A DNA stretch of 64,000 nt from Adlercreutzia equolifaciens DSM 19450 (GCF_000478885.1 NC_022567.1:1302001-1366000); one strand, 5' to 3'; counted from the first letter of the stretch, positions 18,084 to 27,629 are shown. Notes: generated from the sequence alone by a model not told the origin. Translations and numbers: made by a program.

Positions 18084-19409
18084 ATGCTCTCGGAGCGCAT
18101 GCTCACTACCGTCGTCCGCGCCATGACCGACAAGACCCTGACCTTGCATCCCGTGCCCGAGGGCGCGCTTCCCGACCCGGTGCCCGGCCGCCCCTACACG
18201 CTTTACGTGCACGTTCCCTTCTGCGAGCGGCTGTGCCCCTATTGCTCCTTCAACCGCTTCCCCTATCGCGAGCAGCGGGCCCGCGACTATTTCCAGGCCC
18301 TGTGCCAGGAGATGCGGATGCTGGCCGCGCAGGGCTACGACTTCGAGAGCGTGTACGTCGGCGGCGGCACGCCGACGGTGGACATCGACGAGCTGTGCGA
18401 GACCATCGATCTGGCCCGCGACCTCTTCCATGTGAAGGAGGTGAACTCGGAGACGAATCCGAACCACCTCATCCCGGAGTACCTTGACAAGCTGCACGGC
18501 CGCATCCAGCGCCTCTCCGTGGGCGTGCAGTCCTTCGACGACGGGCTTCTGCGCCAGATGGACCGCTACGAGAAGTACGGAAGCGGGGAGGAGATCTTCG
18601 AGCGCATCGGCGAGGCGGCTCCCTATTTCGAATCGCTCAACGTGGACATGATCTTCAACTTCCCCACGCAGACCGAGGACATCCTCCTCTCCGACTGTGA
18701 GAAGATCGCGCTGTGCGGCTGCCATCAGACGACGTTCTCGCCTTTGTACCAGTCCCACGCCACCACGCGCAAAATGGAGCAGGTGCTGGGGAGGATGGAC
18801 TACGACAAGGAACGGCGCTTCTATCATATCTTGGACGAGATCCTCGCGGGGGGTGATGCGCCCTTCTTCGAGCGCCGTACTTTGTGGACCTTCAACCGGC
18901 TCGACGAGAACCTTAAGCGCAAGCAGCATTTGGAAGTGGACGAGTACGCCGTGTCTTACGAGGAGTGCGTGGGCATCGGAAGCGGCTCCATTACGCACTT
19001 GGGCGACAATTTGTTCGTGAACACGTTCAATTTGGAAGAATACGGCGAGTTGGTGCGCGCCGGCGTCACGCCACTACTCGGCAAGACCGACCTGCCCCGA
19101 CGCGACCTCATGCGCTACAAGTTCCTCCTGCAGCTGTACAGCCTGCGCTTCGACAAGCACGAGTTCGAGCGCGACTTCGGCGTGTCGGTGGAGCGCGGGC
19201 TGCCCGTGGAGATGGCCTTCATGCGCGCCAACGGGGCGTTTGCCACCGACGACGCTGACGAGCTGACGCTCACGCCGGCGGGCCGCTACCTCACGGTGGT
19301 GCTGTACCGTCAGTATCTCGCCGGCCTGAACAACCTGCGCGAACAGGCCCGCGCCAAGCTCCCCGGCGACGAGCGCGACCTCCTGTTCGGCGACGGCACC
19401 GAGAAATAG
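18084..19409 (+). CDS. HemN/HemW-like radical SAM protein
   Basis: 441 residues. The radical SAM cluster motif CERLCPYC (Cys47, Cys51, Cys54) sits in the HemN-family context YVHVPFCxxxCPYCSFN, followed by the glycine motif YVGGGTPT and RLSVGVQSFDD. The family covers oxygen-independent coproporphyrinogen III oxidase (HemN), the heme chaperone HemW and heme-degrading relatives (ChuW/HutW). The C-terminal half does not let me choose, so 'coproporphyrinogen oxidase-like' is safest. AGGAGG seven bases before the ATG. Its neighbours are flavoprotein modules, not other heme genes. Confidence 0.82.
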   Translation: MLSERMLTTVVRAMTDKTLTLHPVPEGALPDPVPGRPYTLYVHVPFCERLCPYCSFNRFPYREQRARDYFQALCQEMRMLAAQGYDFESVYVGGGTPTVDIDELCETIDLARDLFHVKEVNSETNPNHLIPEYLDKLHGRIQRLSVGVQSFDDGLLRQMDRYEKYGSGEEIFERIGEAAPYFESLNVDMIFNFPTQTEDILLSDCEKIALCGCHQTTFSPLYQSHATTRKMEQVLGRMDYDKERRFYHILDEILAGGDAPFFERRTLWTFNRLDENLKRKQHLEVDEYAVSYEECVGIGSGSITHLGDNLFVNTFNLEEYGELVRAGVTPLLGKTDLPRRDLMRYKFLLQLYSLRFDKHEFERDFGVSVERGLPVEMAFMRANGAFATDDADELTLTPAGRYLTVVLYRQYLAGLNNLREQARAKLPGDERDLLFGDGTEK

Positions 19410-19479
19410 CGCAGCGCACCGAAGACGTCTTCGACCGTTCGAGCAGACCGCTTCCAAAGGCAACGGTTCCGCAAAGCAA

Positions 19480-19508
19480 GAGAAGGCTCCCGTCATGGGA
19501 GCCTTCTC
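19480..19508. terminator. Hairpin between convergent genes
   Basis: A 12-bp perfect stem GAGAAGGCTCCC / GGGAGCCTTCTC with a five-base loop lies between the convergent radical SAM gene and the 19531 flavoprotein gene. No strong T-run on either side. Confidence 0.6.
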
Positions 19509-19530
19509 GTTGGGAGGGGAGGCAGTTGGG

Positions 19531-21324
19531 CTAGGCCTGGGTCGTTGCCTCGATGTCGGCGCCGGCGGCGTTCATGCCGGCCAAGCGACCGAAGGTGAGG
19601 GCGGTGCCCAGGGAGATGCCGGCCACGGTCACGGGGTACTCCACGAGGTAGCGGCCGCCCTGGACGTTGCCGGTGGCGTAAAGGCCCTCGATGGGGGCGC
19701 CCTCGGCGTTCAGGGGCTGCAGCTTCTTGTTCACCTCAAGGCCGCCCATGAGCACGAGCATGCCCGCGCTGCCGAACGGATAGGCGTAGAAGGGCGGTTC
19801 GCTGACGGGGAACAGGCGGCGCGGGTCCTTGCCGAAGTCGGCATCGTGGCCGGCGGCGCACATCTCGTTGTAGCGCTCGATAGAGGCCTTCACCGCGTCG
19901 ACGGGAAGGTTGCACTTCTCGGCCAGCTCGTCCAGCGTGTTCGCCACGACGAGGCCCTCGGTGCCCTCGACCATCTCCTGGGTGGTGTAGCCCAAGCCGA
20001 AGCCTGCGAGCACAGTGCCGTAGTTCGCGACCTCCTCGGCGGGGATGAAGTGGTTCACATAACCGTGGCCGTCGGGCATCTTGTCGATCTCGGTGGGCCA
20101 CTTGCTATCGAAGATCTGCCAGGAGCGCAGGTCGTTCGCGCCGCTTGCCGGGTTCGGGCCGGCGGGCACGCGGGAGAGTTGGTCGGCGATGTTCTGACCC
20201 GGGATGTCCTCGTTCATGAAGCGCTCGCCGTTGATGTTGAGCTGCAGGTAGCCGTCGACGCCGAGGGGGCCGCCCATGTGGTGGGTCATCGGCGCGTGAG
20301 GCCCGAGCTCCATGTGCGCGCCGGCCCAAAGCCCCATGAGGTGCCCGTCGCCGGTGTTGCCGACATTGCCGGCGGCGTCCATGGTGGTGTAGAAGCTCAT
20401 GAACTCGTTGGCCCAAGGCACGAAGTAGTCGCGCATGTCCTGGTTGTTGCCCCAGTCGCCGGTGGCGAGCACCACGGCTTTGGCGTTGATCTGCGTGTAG
20501 GCGCCATCGGCGTCGTGCACGTAGGCGCCCGTCACGCGGCCGGCGTCGTCCACGATTAGCTGCTCGCCCCAGGTGCCGTAGATCATCTGCGCGCCCATGG
20601 ACTCGGCGGCGGCCACGGCGGCCTCCAGCGTCCACTGCATGTTGGGGTTGGTGGTGATAGTGCCGTGGAAGTAGGGGTAGTACTCGGTCTTGTAGTCGTA
20701 GCCCTCAAGCGGCGGGAAGCACTTCGGACGGATGTAGCAGGGCTTGTCGGTCTCCTGATTGGCGGCGGTGCTCTTCAGCACCTCGAAGTCGGCGCCCTCG
20801 ACGAACCAGTCGAAGTCCTCGCCGGAGTGATCGTACCAGTAGCCGAGGAAGTCGGGCGTGGGGCGGTAGCACATGTCCTTCATGAGCTGGTTGACGATGA
20901 CGTCCTTGCCGGCCCACTCGATGCCGAGATCCTTCTGGATCTTCGAGCCGATGACGCCGAAGTCGCCGGCCATGGAGACGGCGGCTAGCTCCGGGGACTT
21001 CTCGACGGCGATGACCTTGGCACCCTGCTCGGCCGCAGCCTTGGCGGCAGCGCAGCCGGACAGGCCCAGTCCGATGACGAGCACGTCGGCCTCGAGGGTC
21101 TCGGCCACCTCGGCGGGAACCTCGGGCGCGACCATGAAGTTGGGCACGAACTCGCCCGGGGCGGTGCTGGCCGCAGGGGTCGGCGCATCGGTGCCGGTCG
21201 CAGCCATAGGCTCGCTCTCGGCGGGGGCGGCCGGCGCGCAGCCGGCGAGGCCGGCGGCTCCCGCGGCCACGGCGGCGGTGGCGCCCAGACCGAGGAACTG
21301 ACGGCGGCTGAATTTCTTCTCCAT
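19531..21324 (-). CDS. Tat-exported FAD-dependent reductase lipoprotein
   Basis: 597 residues from ATG 21324 (GGGAGGG five bases upstream). Twin-arginine motif SRRQFLGLGATA, lipobox AGLAGC (Cys29), then an Ala/Pro/Thr-rich linker to about residue 75. The FAD_binding_2 part shows VLVIGLGLSGCAAAKAAAEQ, NINGERFMNEDIPGQ and PVTVAGISLGTALTFGRLAG. Predicted surface flavoprotein reductase; substrate unknown. Its N-terminal half resembles the 14472 protein (shared signal layout and LSGCA fold), so these two may be distant paralogues. It is divergent from the LuxR gene at 21615; the gap carries paired inverted repeats. Confidence 0.88.
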   Translation of the reverse strand: MEKKFSRRQFLGLGATAAVAAGAAGLAGCAPAAPAESEPMAATGTDAPTPAASTAPGEFVPNFMVAPEVPAEVAETLEADVLVIGLGLSGCAAAKAAAEQGAKVIAVEKSPELAAVSMAGDFGVIGSKIQKDLGIEWAGKDVIVNQLMKDMCYRPTPDFLGYWYDHSGEDFDWFVEGADFEVLKSTAANQETDKPCYIRPKCFPPLEGYDYKTEYYPYFHGTITTNPNMQWTLEAAVAAAESMGAQMIYGTWGEQLIVDDAGRVTGAYVHDADGAYTQINAKAVVLATGDWGNNQDMRDYFVPWANEFMSFYTTMDAAGNVGNTGDGHLMGLWAGAHMELGPHAPMTHHMGGPLGVDGYLQLNINGERFMNEDIPGQNIADQLSRVPAGPNPASGANDLRSWQIFDSKWPTEIDKMPDGHGYVNHFIPAEEVANYGTVLAGFGLGYTTQEMVEGTEGLVVANTLDELAEKCNLPVDAVKASIERYNEMCAAGHDADFGKDPRRLFPVSEPPFYAYPFGSAGMLVLMGGLEVNKKLQPLNAEGAPIEGLYATGNVQGGRYLVEYPVTVAGISLGTALTFGRLAGMNAAGADIEATTQA

Positions 21325-21413
21325 GGTATCCCTCCCTTGGGAACGGATGGCGATCGCATCTTCTCGCGTCGCCTTTGACGAGGGCGACTTTACGGTCATT
21401 GGGCGGGGAAATC

Positions 21414-21433
21414 TTCACCAGATCGGTGGTGAA
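21414..21433. promoter_or_regulatory. Operator-like inverted repeat 1
   Basis: TTCACCA and TGGTGAA, 7 bp each, separated by six bases, lie between the divergent flavoprotein and LuxR genes. The same TTCACC/GGTGAA halves recur at 21458-21480, and a lone AGGTGAAA half lies at 21493-21500. Confidence 0.55.
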
Positions 21434-21457
21434 ATCTCGGGATGCGGTCTTGCCGCC

Positions 21458-21480
21458 GCTTCACCTGAATCGGGTGAAGC
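21458..21480. promoter_or_regulatory. Operator-like inverted repeat 2
   Basis: GCTTCACC and GGTGAAGC with a seven-base spacer. Its centre is about 46 bases from that of repeat 1, so both could lie on a similar face of the helix. Probably bound by the adjacent LuxR protein (inference). Confidence 0.55.
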
Positions 21481-21614
21481 CTGAGTTTTCCCAGGTGAAA
21501 CGTGGCGACTGCTTGCGACTTCTGAAAAAAGAGATATCTGCGGCTTTTCGACTGCCCCGGCAATTTCCGTGAAAGCCGGGCGCACTTACCCTATACTGGG
21601 GTGGGGAGGGATCT

Positions 21615-23102
21615 ATGGATCACGTAAGAAACATACTGAGCAGTTTGAAGGGCCGAGGCGCCGTCTTTTTCGGCGGCTATGCCCTCTACCTCGTATTCAG
21701 TTTCATGGCCTTTCATTCCGCCACGCTCACGTCCGTCTCTTTGGCAATCGGTCATGACGGCAACGTCGTTTTCTCGGCCAGCGCCATGGCGGCGCGCATC
21801 GGGGTCTGCGCTCTGTGCGTTGGCGTGGTCTGGCGCCTCGGAACGAAGGGGCGCCTGGCCGCTCCGCGGCCGTTCGAATGGACACTTCTCGTCGCCGCCA
21901 TTGCGTTTTTGCTGGGCGGTATGCTCGTGCTCGCCATGGTCGCGAGCCTCGCCGATGCCGTAGAGGCTTCCAAGATCACGGTGTGGCTGGGAGTGTCCGG
22001 GGCTTTGCTGGGATGCGGCGATGTGCTCGTGACGTTCCTCTGGGCGCGGTTCTCCGCCACGCTCGATCTGCGTCAAGTGTATTTGTACGTGACGCTGTGC
22101 AACGGTGCGAGCCTCGTGCTCTACTTTGTCGCCACGCTGCTTCCCGGTCCTGTCGTGCTTCCCTTGGCCGCGGCGCTCTTCCTCGCATCGGCCCTCGCTG
22201 CGCAGCGCTCCCTTGTCCTGCGGGGCGAGGAGGACGGCGGGTGGACGCTCGATCCCACTGTGGCGAGGGCGCTCTTCCGCGATCTGTGGCATCCGATCCT
22301 TGGCACGACGATCCTCTGCTTCATGGGCGGCCTCATGCTGCAGATTTCCGGCTTGCAGGACATATCCCTGGGAACGTTCCAGCAGACATCGCTCTGGGCG
22401 AGTGCGGCGGCCATCGCCTGTCTGCTCGTGCCGGCGCTCGTCGTGCGCAAGCTGCCCAACCTCACCCGTGTCTACTCGGTGGCGCTTCCCGTTTCGGCCG
22501 CAGGCTTTCTGCTGCTGCCGCTCATTTGGAACGCGGCGGGAGGCATCGTGAACGCCTTCGTTCAGGTGGGCGCGATGGTGGCGGGGATTATCCTGTGGTG
22601 CATGCTCGCCGATGCCGCCCATCGCACGCGCACCTCTCCGATCCTCTTGTTCTCCGTGGCCTTTCTAGCGACCAGCGCCGCCCAGCTTGCCGGAACGCTG
22701 GTGGGGTGGGTCAACGCCGAGACGCTGCGCCAGGGCGACCTTGCGCTGACGGCCATTGCCCTCGTGTCGGTGTACCTGCTGCTTCTGGCCGCCATCGTCC
22801 TGTTCCGCAATCGTTCGGGTGCACCAGGTGCCGCGATGGCGGAAGAGGGTGCGGACTTGCCTGTCACGCCAGAGGAGGCTCTCTGTCAACGGTGTGCCGT
22901 GCTGGCCGAGCGTTACGGCTTCACGCCGCGGGAGAGCGATATCTTTCTTCTGCTCGCCCAGGGCTACACGATGCCCGCTATAAGCGAGCGTCTGTTCGTT
23001 TCCGAGAACACCGTGAAGTCCCACGTGAAGCGCATCTACCAAAAGCTCGGCATTCATACCCGCAGCGAGCTAATCGACCTGGTGAACCAGGCGGGGGATT
23101 AG
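21615..23102 (+). CDS. Membrane-anchored LuxR-type regulator
   Basis: 495 residues, same plan as the gene at 16479: about 12 hydrophobic segments to residue 400, then a C-terminal LuxR helix-turn-helix (FTPRESDIFLLLAQGYTMPA, then NTVKSHVKRIYQKLG). The ATG at 21615 follows GGAGGGATCT. Divergent from the 19531 flavoprotein; the 290-base gap contains the TTCACC/GGTGAA repeats. Probably a one-component, membrane-sensing activator of the flavoprotein gene. The signal is unknown. Confidence 0.85.
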   Translation: MDHVRNILSSLKGRGAVFFGGYALYLVFSFMAFHSATLTSVSLAIGHDGNVVFSASAMAARIGVCALCVGVVWRLGTKGRLAAPRPFEWTLLVAAIAFLLGGMLVLAMVASLADAVEASKITVWLGVSGALLGCGDVLVTFLWARFSATLDLRQVYLYVTLCNGASLVLYFVATLLPGPVVLPLAAALFLASALAAQRSLVLRGEEDGGWTLDPTVARALFRDLWHPILGTTILCFMGGLMLQISGLQDISLGTFQQTSLWASAAAIACLLVPALVVRKLPNLTRVYSVALPVSAAGFLLLPLIWNAAGGIVNAFVQVGAMVAGIILWCMLADAAHRTRTSPILLFSVAFLATSAAQLAGTLVGWVNAETLRQGDLALTAIALVSVYLLLLAAIVLFRNRSGAPGAAMAEEGADLPVTPEEALCQRCAVLAERYGFTPRESDIFLLLAQGYTMPAISERLFVSENTVKSHVKRIYQKLGIHTRSELIDLVNQAGD

Positions 23103-23162
23103 GGCTTCGAAGACTTCTGCTCCCCATTTTGCTCCATAGTCCCGATACGCTTCCAAAGAAAC

Positions 23163-23191
23163 AAAAAAGCCGGACATGATGTCCGGCTTTC
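23163..23191 (-). terminator. Terminator downstream of tRNA-Pro
   Basis: GCCGGACA / TGTCCGGC stem with a three-base loop; on the minus strand it is followed by TTTTTTG just after the tRNA. Confidence 0.85.
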
Positions 23192-23197
23192 GAATTC

Positions 23198-23274
<77 letters not shown>

Positions 23275-23310
23275 TTGGTACTTTTGAGCTTCCGCTCAAG
23301 CAGCTTTGCT

Positions 23311-23339
23311 ATGATAACCCGACCGTTGCATCATTGCAA
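23311..23339 (-). promoter_or_regulatory. tRNA-Pro promoter
   Basis: On the minus strand TTGCAA (23339-23334), 17 bases, then TATCAT (23316-23311), placed about 37 bases upstream of the mature tRNA 5' end. Confidence 0.65.
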
Positions 23340-23535
23340 GAGATTTTTTCCGAACGGTCTTTGGCTGGTTGGAAGAGCTCTGATGTTTCCCGTCCCTAAC
23401 TACCTTTCGCAATTATATCGGAGGTCAATAATGCAATAGAAATACTCGATGATCTCAGCGTGTTCGAAATGGTAGGCTATTTGCAAACTGGTTTTGATGC
23501 TGCCGTTTGAGCTACGGCGCAACGAGGAGGTCACC

Positions 23536-23976
23536 ATGGAAGTTATCGTCGCGTCGGAGCCGATGGACTACGAGATTCGCGGGATGTACCGGTTCGCCAC
23601 GCTGCGGGAGGGGTCGGGACTGGCCGAGGCCGTGCGCGACCAGTGGCCCGAGAACCCGCGGCTGCTCATGATCGCCGCAGAGCCGGAGAACGACACGTAC
23701 ACCGAGAACCTCGCCATGGATCTGGCCACGGCGCTGGTGAAGGCCGATCTGCCGGTGGGGGAGCTGCGCGTGCTCCAGCGCGAGACGGCCGACGTCGCGG
23801 CCCAGCTCATCGCCGGCGCCGACGTCCTCGTGCTGGCCGACGGCGAGGGGGAGGACGCCGACGATAAGCGCGCGGCCTTCTTCGGCGAGCTGGACATGCC
23901 GGCGTTGCTTGAGGACGCCAAGGACGGCGCCCTCGTTATCGCGCTCAGCGAGACGGCCCGAGACGCCATCCGATAG
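23536..23976 (+). CDS. Hypothetical protein, weak S51 peptidase-E-like fold
   Basis: 146 residues from ATG 23536, five bases after GAGGAGG; the frame is open 14 codons further up without an RBS. An alternating hydrophobic pattern RLLMIAAEPENDTYTENLA, then GADVLVLADGEGED, recalls the first half of dipeptidase E-type alpha/beta proteins. The family's GxSAG nucleophile region is missing: the chain ends at ALVIALSETARDAIR. It is therefore either a truncated or repurposed relative, or an unrelated alpha/beta protein. It stands alone between the tRNA and brnQ. I do not assign a function. Confidence 0.6.
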   Translation: MEVIVASEPMDYEIRGMYRFATLREGSGLAEAVRDQWPENPRLLMIAAEPENDTYTENLAMDLATALVKADLPVGELRVLQRETADVAAQLIAGADVLVLADGEGEDADDKRAAFFGELDMPALLEDAKDGALVIALSETARDAIR

Positions 23977-24206
23977 CCCTGCTGCTGCGCGATCTCGGAT
24001 CGGCGCGGCTTTTCGTTGCCTCGGCTCACGGTTGCCCAGAGGCGCGTTCCGGGAAAAATCCAGGCACTTTCCATCGTCCGTGACGATTTCGTGCCGCTTC
24101 GGCATTGGGCGGGTAACTGCGCTGCCGATGCGTCATCATGACCCCTCCATTCATCGACAATAGATGCGAAAACGTCTGTGTCGACGACGAGAGAGGGGAG
24201 GTGCCC

Positions 24207-25484
24207 GTGAACAAAGACGCGCTTGTCGTCGGCTTGGCGCTGTTCGCCATGTTCTTCGGCGCCGGCAATCTCATCTTCCCGCCGTACCTCGGCATGGAGT
24301 CGGGCGAGCTGTGGCCGCTCGGCCTAGCGTGCTTCGTGTTCTTCGACGTGGTGGTCTCCTGCGTGGGCGTGTTCGCCATCAACAACGCGGGCGGCTCCAT
24401 CCTCTCCATCCAAAACGCCCTGGGCAAGAAGGCCGGTCTGGCGCTGAACACCGCCGCCATCCTGTGCGTGGGCATGCTCATCGCCCCGCCGCGCTGCGCC
24501 GCCACCACCTTCGAGATGGCCATCGCGCCCTGGTTCGGCGATGCCATCGGGCTCTTGCCGTTTTCCGTTGCGTTCTTCGCTGTGGTGCTCTTGCTGACGC
24601 TTAAGCCCACGCGCATCATCGATGTGGTGGGCAAGGTGCTCACGCCGCTTCTGGTGGCCGGCATCGTGGTCATGGTCATCGTCGGCATCGTGAATCCGCT
24701 GGGCCCGGTGGGCGCTCCCGAGACGGACACCGTCGTTGCCGACGGGGTGCTCGCGGGCTACCAGACCATGGACATCCTCGCGGTCGTCGGGTTCTCCATC
24801 CTCGTGCAGGAGTCGGTGCGGGCCGCCGGCTACGGCGAGAAGCGCGACCAGATGCGCGTCACGGCCCGGGCGAGTCTCGTGGCCTGCGTGCTGCTCGCCG
24901 TCATATACGGTGGCCTTACTTACTTGGGTGCCACCTCCGCCAGCGTCGTGCCGCACACGGTCAGCCAGGCCGAGCTCATCACCATGATCGTGTGGAAGCT
25001 CATGGGGGAGGCCGGTGTGGCAGTGCTGGGCATTGTCGTGGGCCTGGCCTGCCTTACCACGGCCATCGGGCTGTGCGGCGCTACGGCCGACTACGTCGAG
25101 CGCATCACCATGCGGCGGGTGAGTTACCGGACAGCCCTCGTCGTCGTCGTCGTGGCGGCGCTGCTCATCTGCAATCTCGGCCTTACGAACATCATCGCTC
25201 TGGCGAGCCCGATCCTGTCTGTGGTCTGCCCGCCGTTCATGACGACGGTGGTGCTCTTGCTGTTCCGCAAGCACCTGCGCGGCACCTGGGTGTTCAAGGG
25301 CGCGGCTTTGGGTGCGGTGGCCGCAAGTCTCGTGCTTACCGTGCACGATCTCACCGGTGCCTTCGCGTTCGTCGAGGCCGCTCCGCTGTACGCCTACGGT
25401 TTCGCGTGGCTCTTGCCGTCGCTGATCGGCGGCGTGGCCGGCGCCCTTCTGGGCCGACGGTTCGATTCAGCCGCGAGCGGATGA
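24207..25484 (+). CDS. brnQ: Branched-chain amino acid transporter, LIVCS family
   Basis: 425 residues from GTG 24207, five bases after GGGGAGG; the frame opens 23 codons earlier. An integral membrane carrier with about 12 hydrophobic segments and the family N-terminus LFAMFFGAGNLIFPPYLG. It carries leucine, isoleucine and valine, usually coupled to Na+ or H+. No adjacent regulator. Imported branched-chain amino acids could feed 2-oxoacid ferredoxin oxidoreductase chemistry, but the one in this window (iorAB) is predicted to use aryl-pyruvates. Confidence 0.92.
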   Translation: MNKDALVVGLALFAMFFGAGNLIFPPYLGMESGELWPLGLACFVFFDVVVSCVGVFAINNAGGSILSIQNALGKKAGLALNTAAILCVGMLIAPPRCAATTFEMAIAPWFGDAIGLLPFSVAFFAVVLLLTLKPTRIIDVVGKVLTPLLVAGIVVMVIVGIVNPLGPVGAPETDTVVADGVLAGYQTMDILAVVGFSILVQESVRAAGYGEKRDQMRVTARASLVACVLLAVIYGGLTYLGATSASVVPHTVSQAELITMIVWKLMGEAGVAVLGIVVGLACLTTAIGLCGATADYVERITMRRVSYRTALVVVVVAALLICNLGLTNIIALASPILSVVCPPFMTTVVLLLFRKHLRGTWVFKGAALGAVAASLVLTVHDLTGAFAFVEAAPLYAYGFAWLLPSLIGGVAGALLGRRFDSAASG

Positions 25485-25679
25485 GGCTTAGCGGAAATTG
25501 ATCAACTGCACAATTACGATGACCCTTTTACCGAGTATTGCTCATGAGTCGGGGGATGGGGGCGCGATTACCTGCGCCTCCTTTGCTATGGTAGGGAACA
25601 GGATCCGAGGGATCTCGCCTAATCGCAGAAAATTATGAGGCTGCGGAGAGGCCGGTATATTAGGTTAGGAGGATCCTGA

Positions 25680-27614
25680 ATGGAGTTCAGTTTCGGACTG
25701 ATCGGCTTCCTCATCGTGTTCCCCCTCATTGTGGCCGCCGCGCTCTTATTCGTGCGGCAGGAGGGGCCGCGCCGCGTCATCGTCTGCGTGTCGGGCGTTG
25801 TCATCGCGCTGGCGTCGGTCGTGCTCGTGGTCATGAATCTGGGGGCGAGCTGCACGCTCTTCGCGTTCGAGAGCATGGCCATCGACTTCATCTGCACGGG
25901 CATCTCCGTGGCCATCGCGGCGGTCATCGTGTGGTTCGCCGTGCGCTACAAGAACCTGTGGGCCGCCGTGCTCGCGGGCGTGCAGGTAGTCGGTACGCTC
26001 ATCCTGGAGTTCATGTTCTCCCACGGCATCGAGGTGCCCTACGGCCTGTACTTCGACTCGCTCTCGCTGCTGATGACCTTCATCATCGGCGTGGTGGGAA
26101 GCGGCATCTGCATCTACGCCTTGGGCTACATGGAGGATTTCCAGGCCCACGAGCCGGAAGGGGCGCCTGATCGTCGCCCGATGTTCTTCGCGCTGATGTT
26201 CGTGTTCCTCTCCGCCATGTACGTCATCGTGTTCTCGAACAACATGGAGTGGATGTTCACCGGCTGGGAAGTGACGACCCTCTGCTCCTTCCTCCTCATC
26301 GGCTACACCCGCACCGAGGAGGCCATCGCCAACGCCTTCCGCCAGATCATCATGAACCTGGCCGGCGGCCTCGGGTTCCTCGTGGCGCTGTGGTGCTGCG
26401 CCCTTACCGTGGGCACCTTCTCGTTCTACGAGTTCCTCGTCATCGGCCAGAACAATCCGGCCCTGACCACCTTGGCCGTCACCGCGCTGGCCTTCGCGGG
26501 CATTACCAAGGCGGCGCAGATGCCGTTCCAGACCTGGCTTCTGGGCGCTATGGTGGCCCCGACGCCCACTTCGGCGCTTTTGCACTCCTCCACCATGGTG
26601 AAGGCCGGCGTCTTTCTGCTGGTGAAGCTGGCGCCCGTGTTCCACGTGTCGCCGGCACCGGCGGTCATGGTCATGCTCGTGGGCGGTATCACCTTCGCGC
26701 TGTGCTCGTTCATGGCCATCTCGCAGTCCAACGCTAAGCGCGTGCTGGCCTATTCCACCATTGCCAACTTGGGCCTCATCACGGCCTGCGCCGGCGTGGG
26801 CACCGCCGAGGCGGTATGGGCCGCGTGCTTCCTCATCCTGTTCCATGCCATCGCGAAGTCGCTTCTGTTCCTGTGCGTCGGCACCGCCGAGCACCATATC
26901 GGCAGCCGCGACATCGAGTCCATGGATCTTCTGTTCGACCGCATGCCGCGCCTGGCCCGCTTCATGATGCTCGGCATCATGTGCATGTTCATCGCGCCCT
27001 TCGGCATGCTGCTCGCCAAGTGGGCCACGCTCGTGTCTTTCGTGGACACCCGCCAGGTCGCCCTCATCATCATCTTGGCCTTCGGCAGCGCCGCCACGTT
27101 CATGTTCTGGGCCAAATGGCTCGGCAAGCTCTCCGGCATCGCCGGCGAGCCGGAGAACGTGGAGGTCACGGTGAAGCCGACGGAATGGGCGGCGCTGCTC
27201 CTTATGGCCTGCCTGCTCGTGCTGGCCTGCGTGTTCCTGCCGCTCATCTCCTCGACGCTCGTCGAGCCCTACGTGGCCAGCGTCTACGGCATGCTCGGCC
27301 AGGATATCGCCACGGACAACCTGTGGCTCGCCTCCATCTGCACCGTTATCGTAGTGGCCGTGCTGTTCGCCGGCCTCGGATCGAAGCAGAAGTCGCGTCG
27401 GGCGAACGTCTATCTGGCCGGTATCAGCCGCGACAACGACTCCCGCGCCTTCCAGAACTCGCTGTCGGGCACCACTGAGGCCACGACGCGCAACTGGTAC
27501 ATGGAATCCGTGTTCGGCGAGGCGCGCATCGCCCCGGTCGGCGTGGCGTTCAACACGCTCATCATGGTCGCCGCGTTCGTGATCGCCATCGTCGCGGGCC
27601 CGATGGGCTTTTAG
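25680..27614 (+). CDS. echA: Ech-type hydrogenase membrane subunit A (NuoL-like)
   Basis: 644 residues, about 16 hydrophobic segments. It belongs to the Mrp/NuoL antiporter-like family that moves H+ or Na+ in energy-converting hydrogenases. Visible ion-channel residues are the Glu in TGWEVTTLCS, the Lys in ITKAAQMPFQTWL, HSSTMVKAGVFLL and FHAIAKSLLFL. First gene of a six-gene operon in the order A-B-C-D-E-F, with AGGAGG ahead of the ATG. The complex should couple ferredoxin oxidation and proton reduction to ion pumping (family knowledge). Confidence 0.9.
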   Translation: MEFSFGLIGFLIVFPLIVAAALLFVRQEGPRRVIVCVSGVVIALASVVLVVMNLGASCTLFAFESMAIDFICTGISVAIAAVIVWFAVRYKNLWAAVLAGVQVVGTLILEFMFSHGIEVPYGLYFDSLSLLMTFIIGVVGSGICIYALGYMEDFQAHEPEGAPDRRPMFFALMFVFLSAMYVIVFSNNMEWMFTGWEVTTLCSFLLIGYTRTEEAIANAFRQIIMNLAGGLGFLVALWCCALTVGTFSFYEFLVIGQNNPALTTLAVTALAFAGITKAAQMPFQTWLLGAMVAPTPTSALLHSSTMVKAGVFLLVKLAPVFHVSPAPAVMVMLVGGITFALCSFMAISQSNAKRVLAYSTIANLGLITACAGVGTAEAVWAACFLILFHAIAKSLLFLCVGTAEHHIGSRDIESMDLLFDRMPRLARFMMLGIMCMFIAPFGMLLAKWATLVSFVDTRQVALIIILAFGSAATFMFWAKWLGKLSGIAGEPENVEVTVKPTEWAALLLMACLLVLACVFLPLISSTLVEPYVASVYGMLGQDIATDNLWLASICTVIVVAVLFAGLGSKQKSRRANVYLAGISRDNDSRAFQNSLSGTTEATTRNWYMESVFGEARIAPVGVAFNTLIMVAAFVIAIVAGPMGF

Positions 27615-27629
27615 GAAGGGCGTGATCTC

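Noticed and set aside
23420..23439. GGAGG followed by ATG CAA TAG, a two-codon leader frame
   Set aside because: No arrest motif or paired structure next to it, and the next gene starts about 100 bases later; probably chance.
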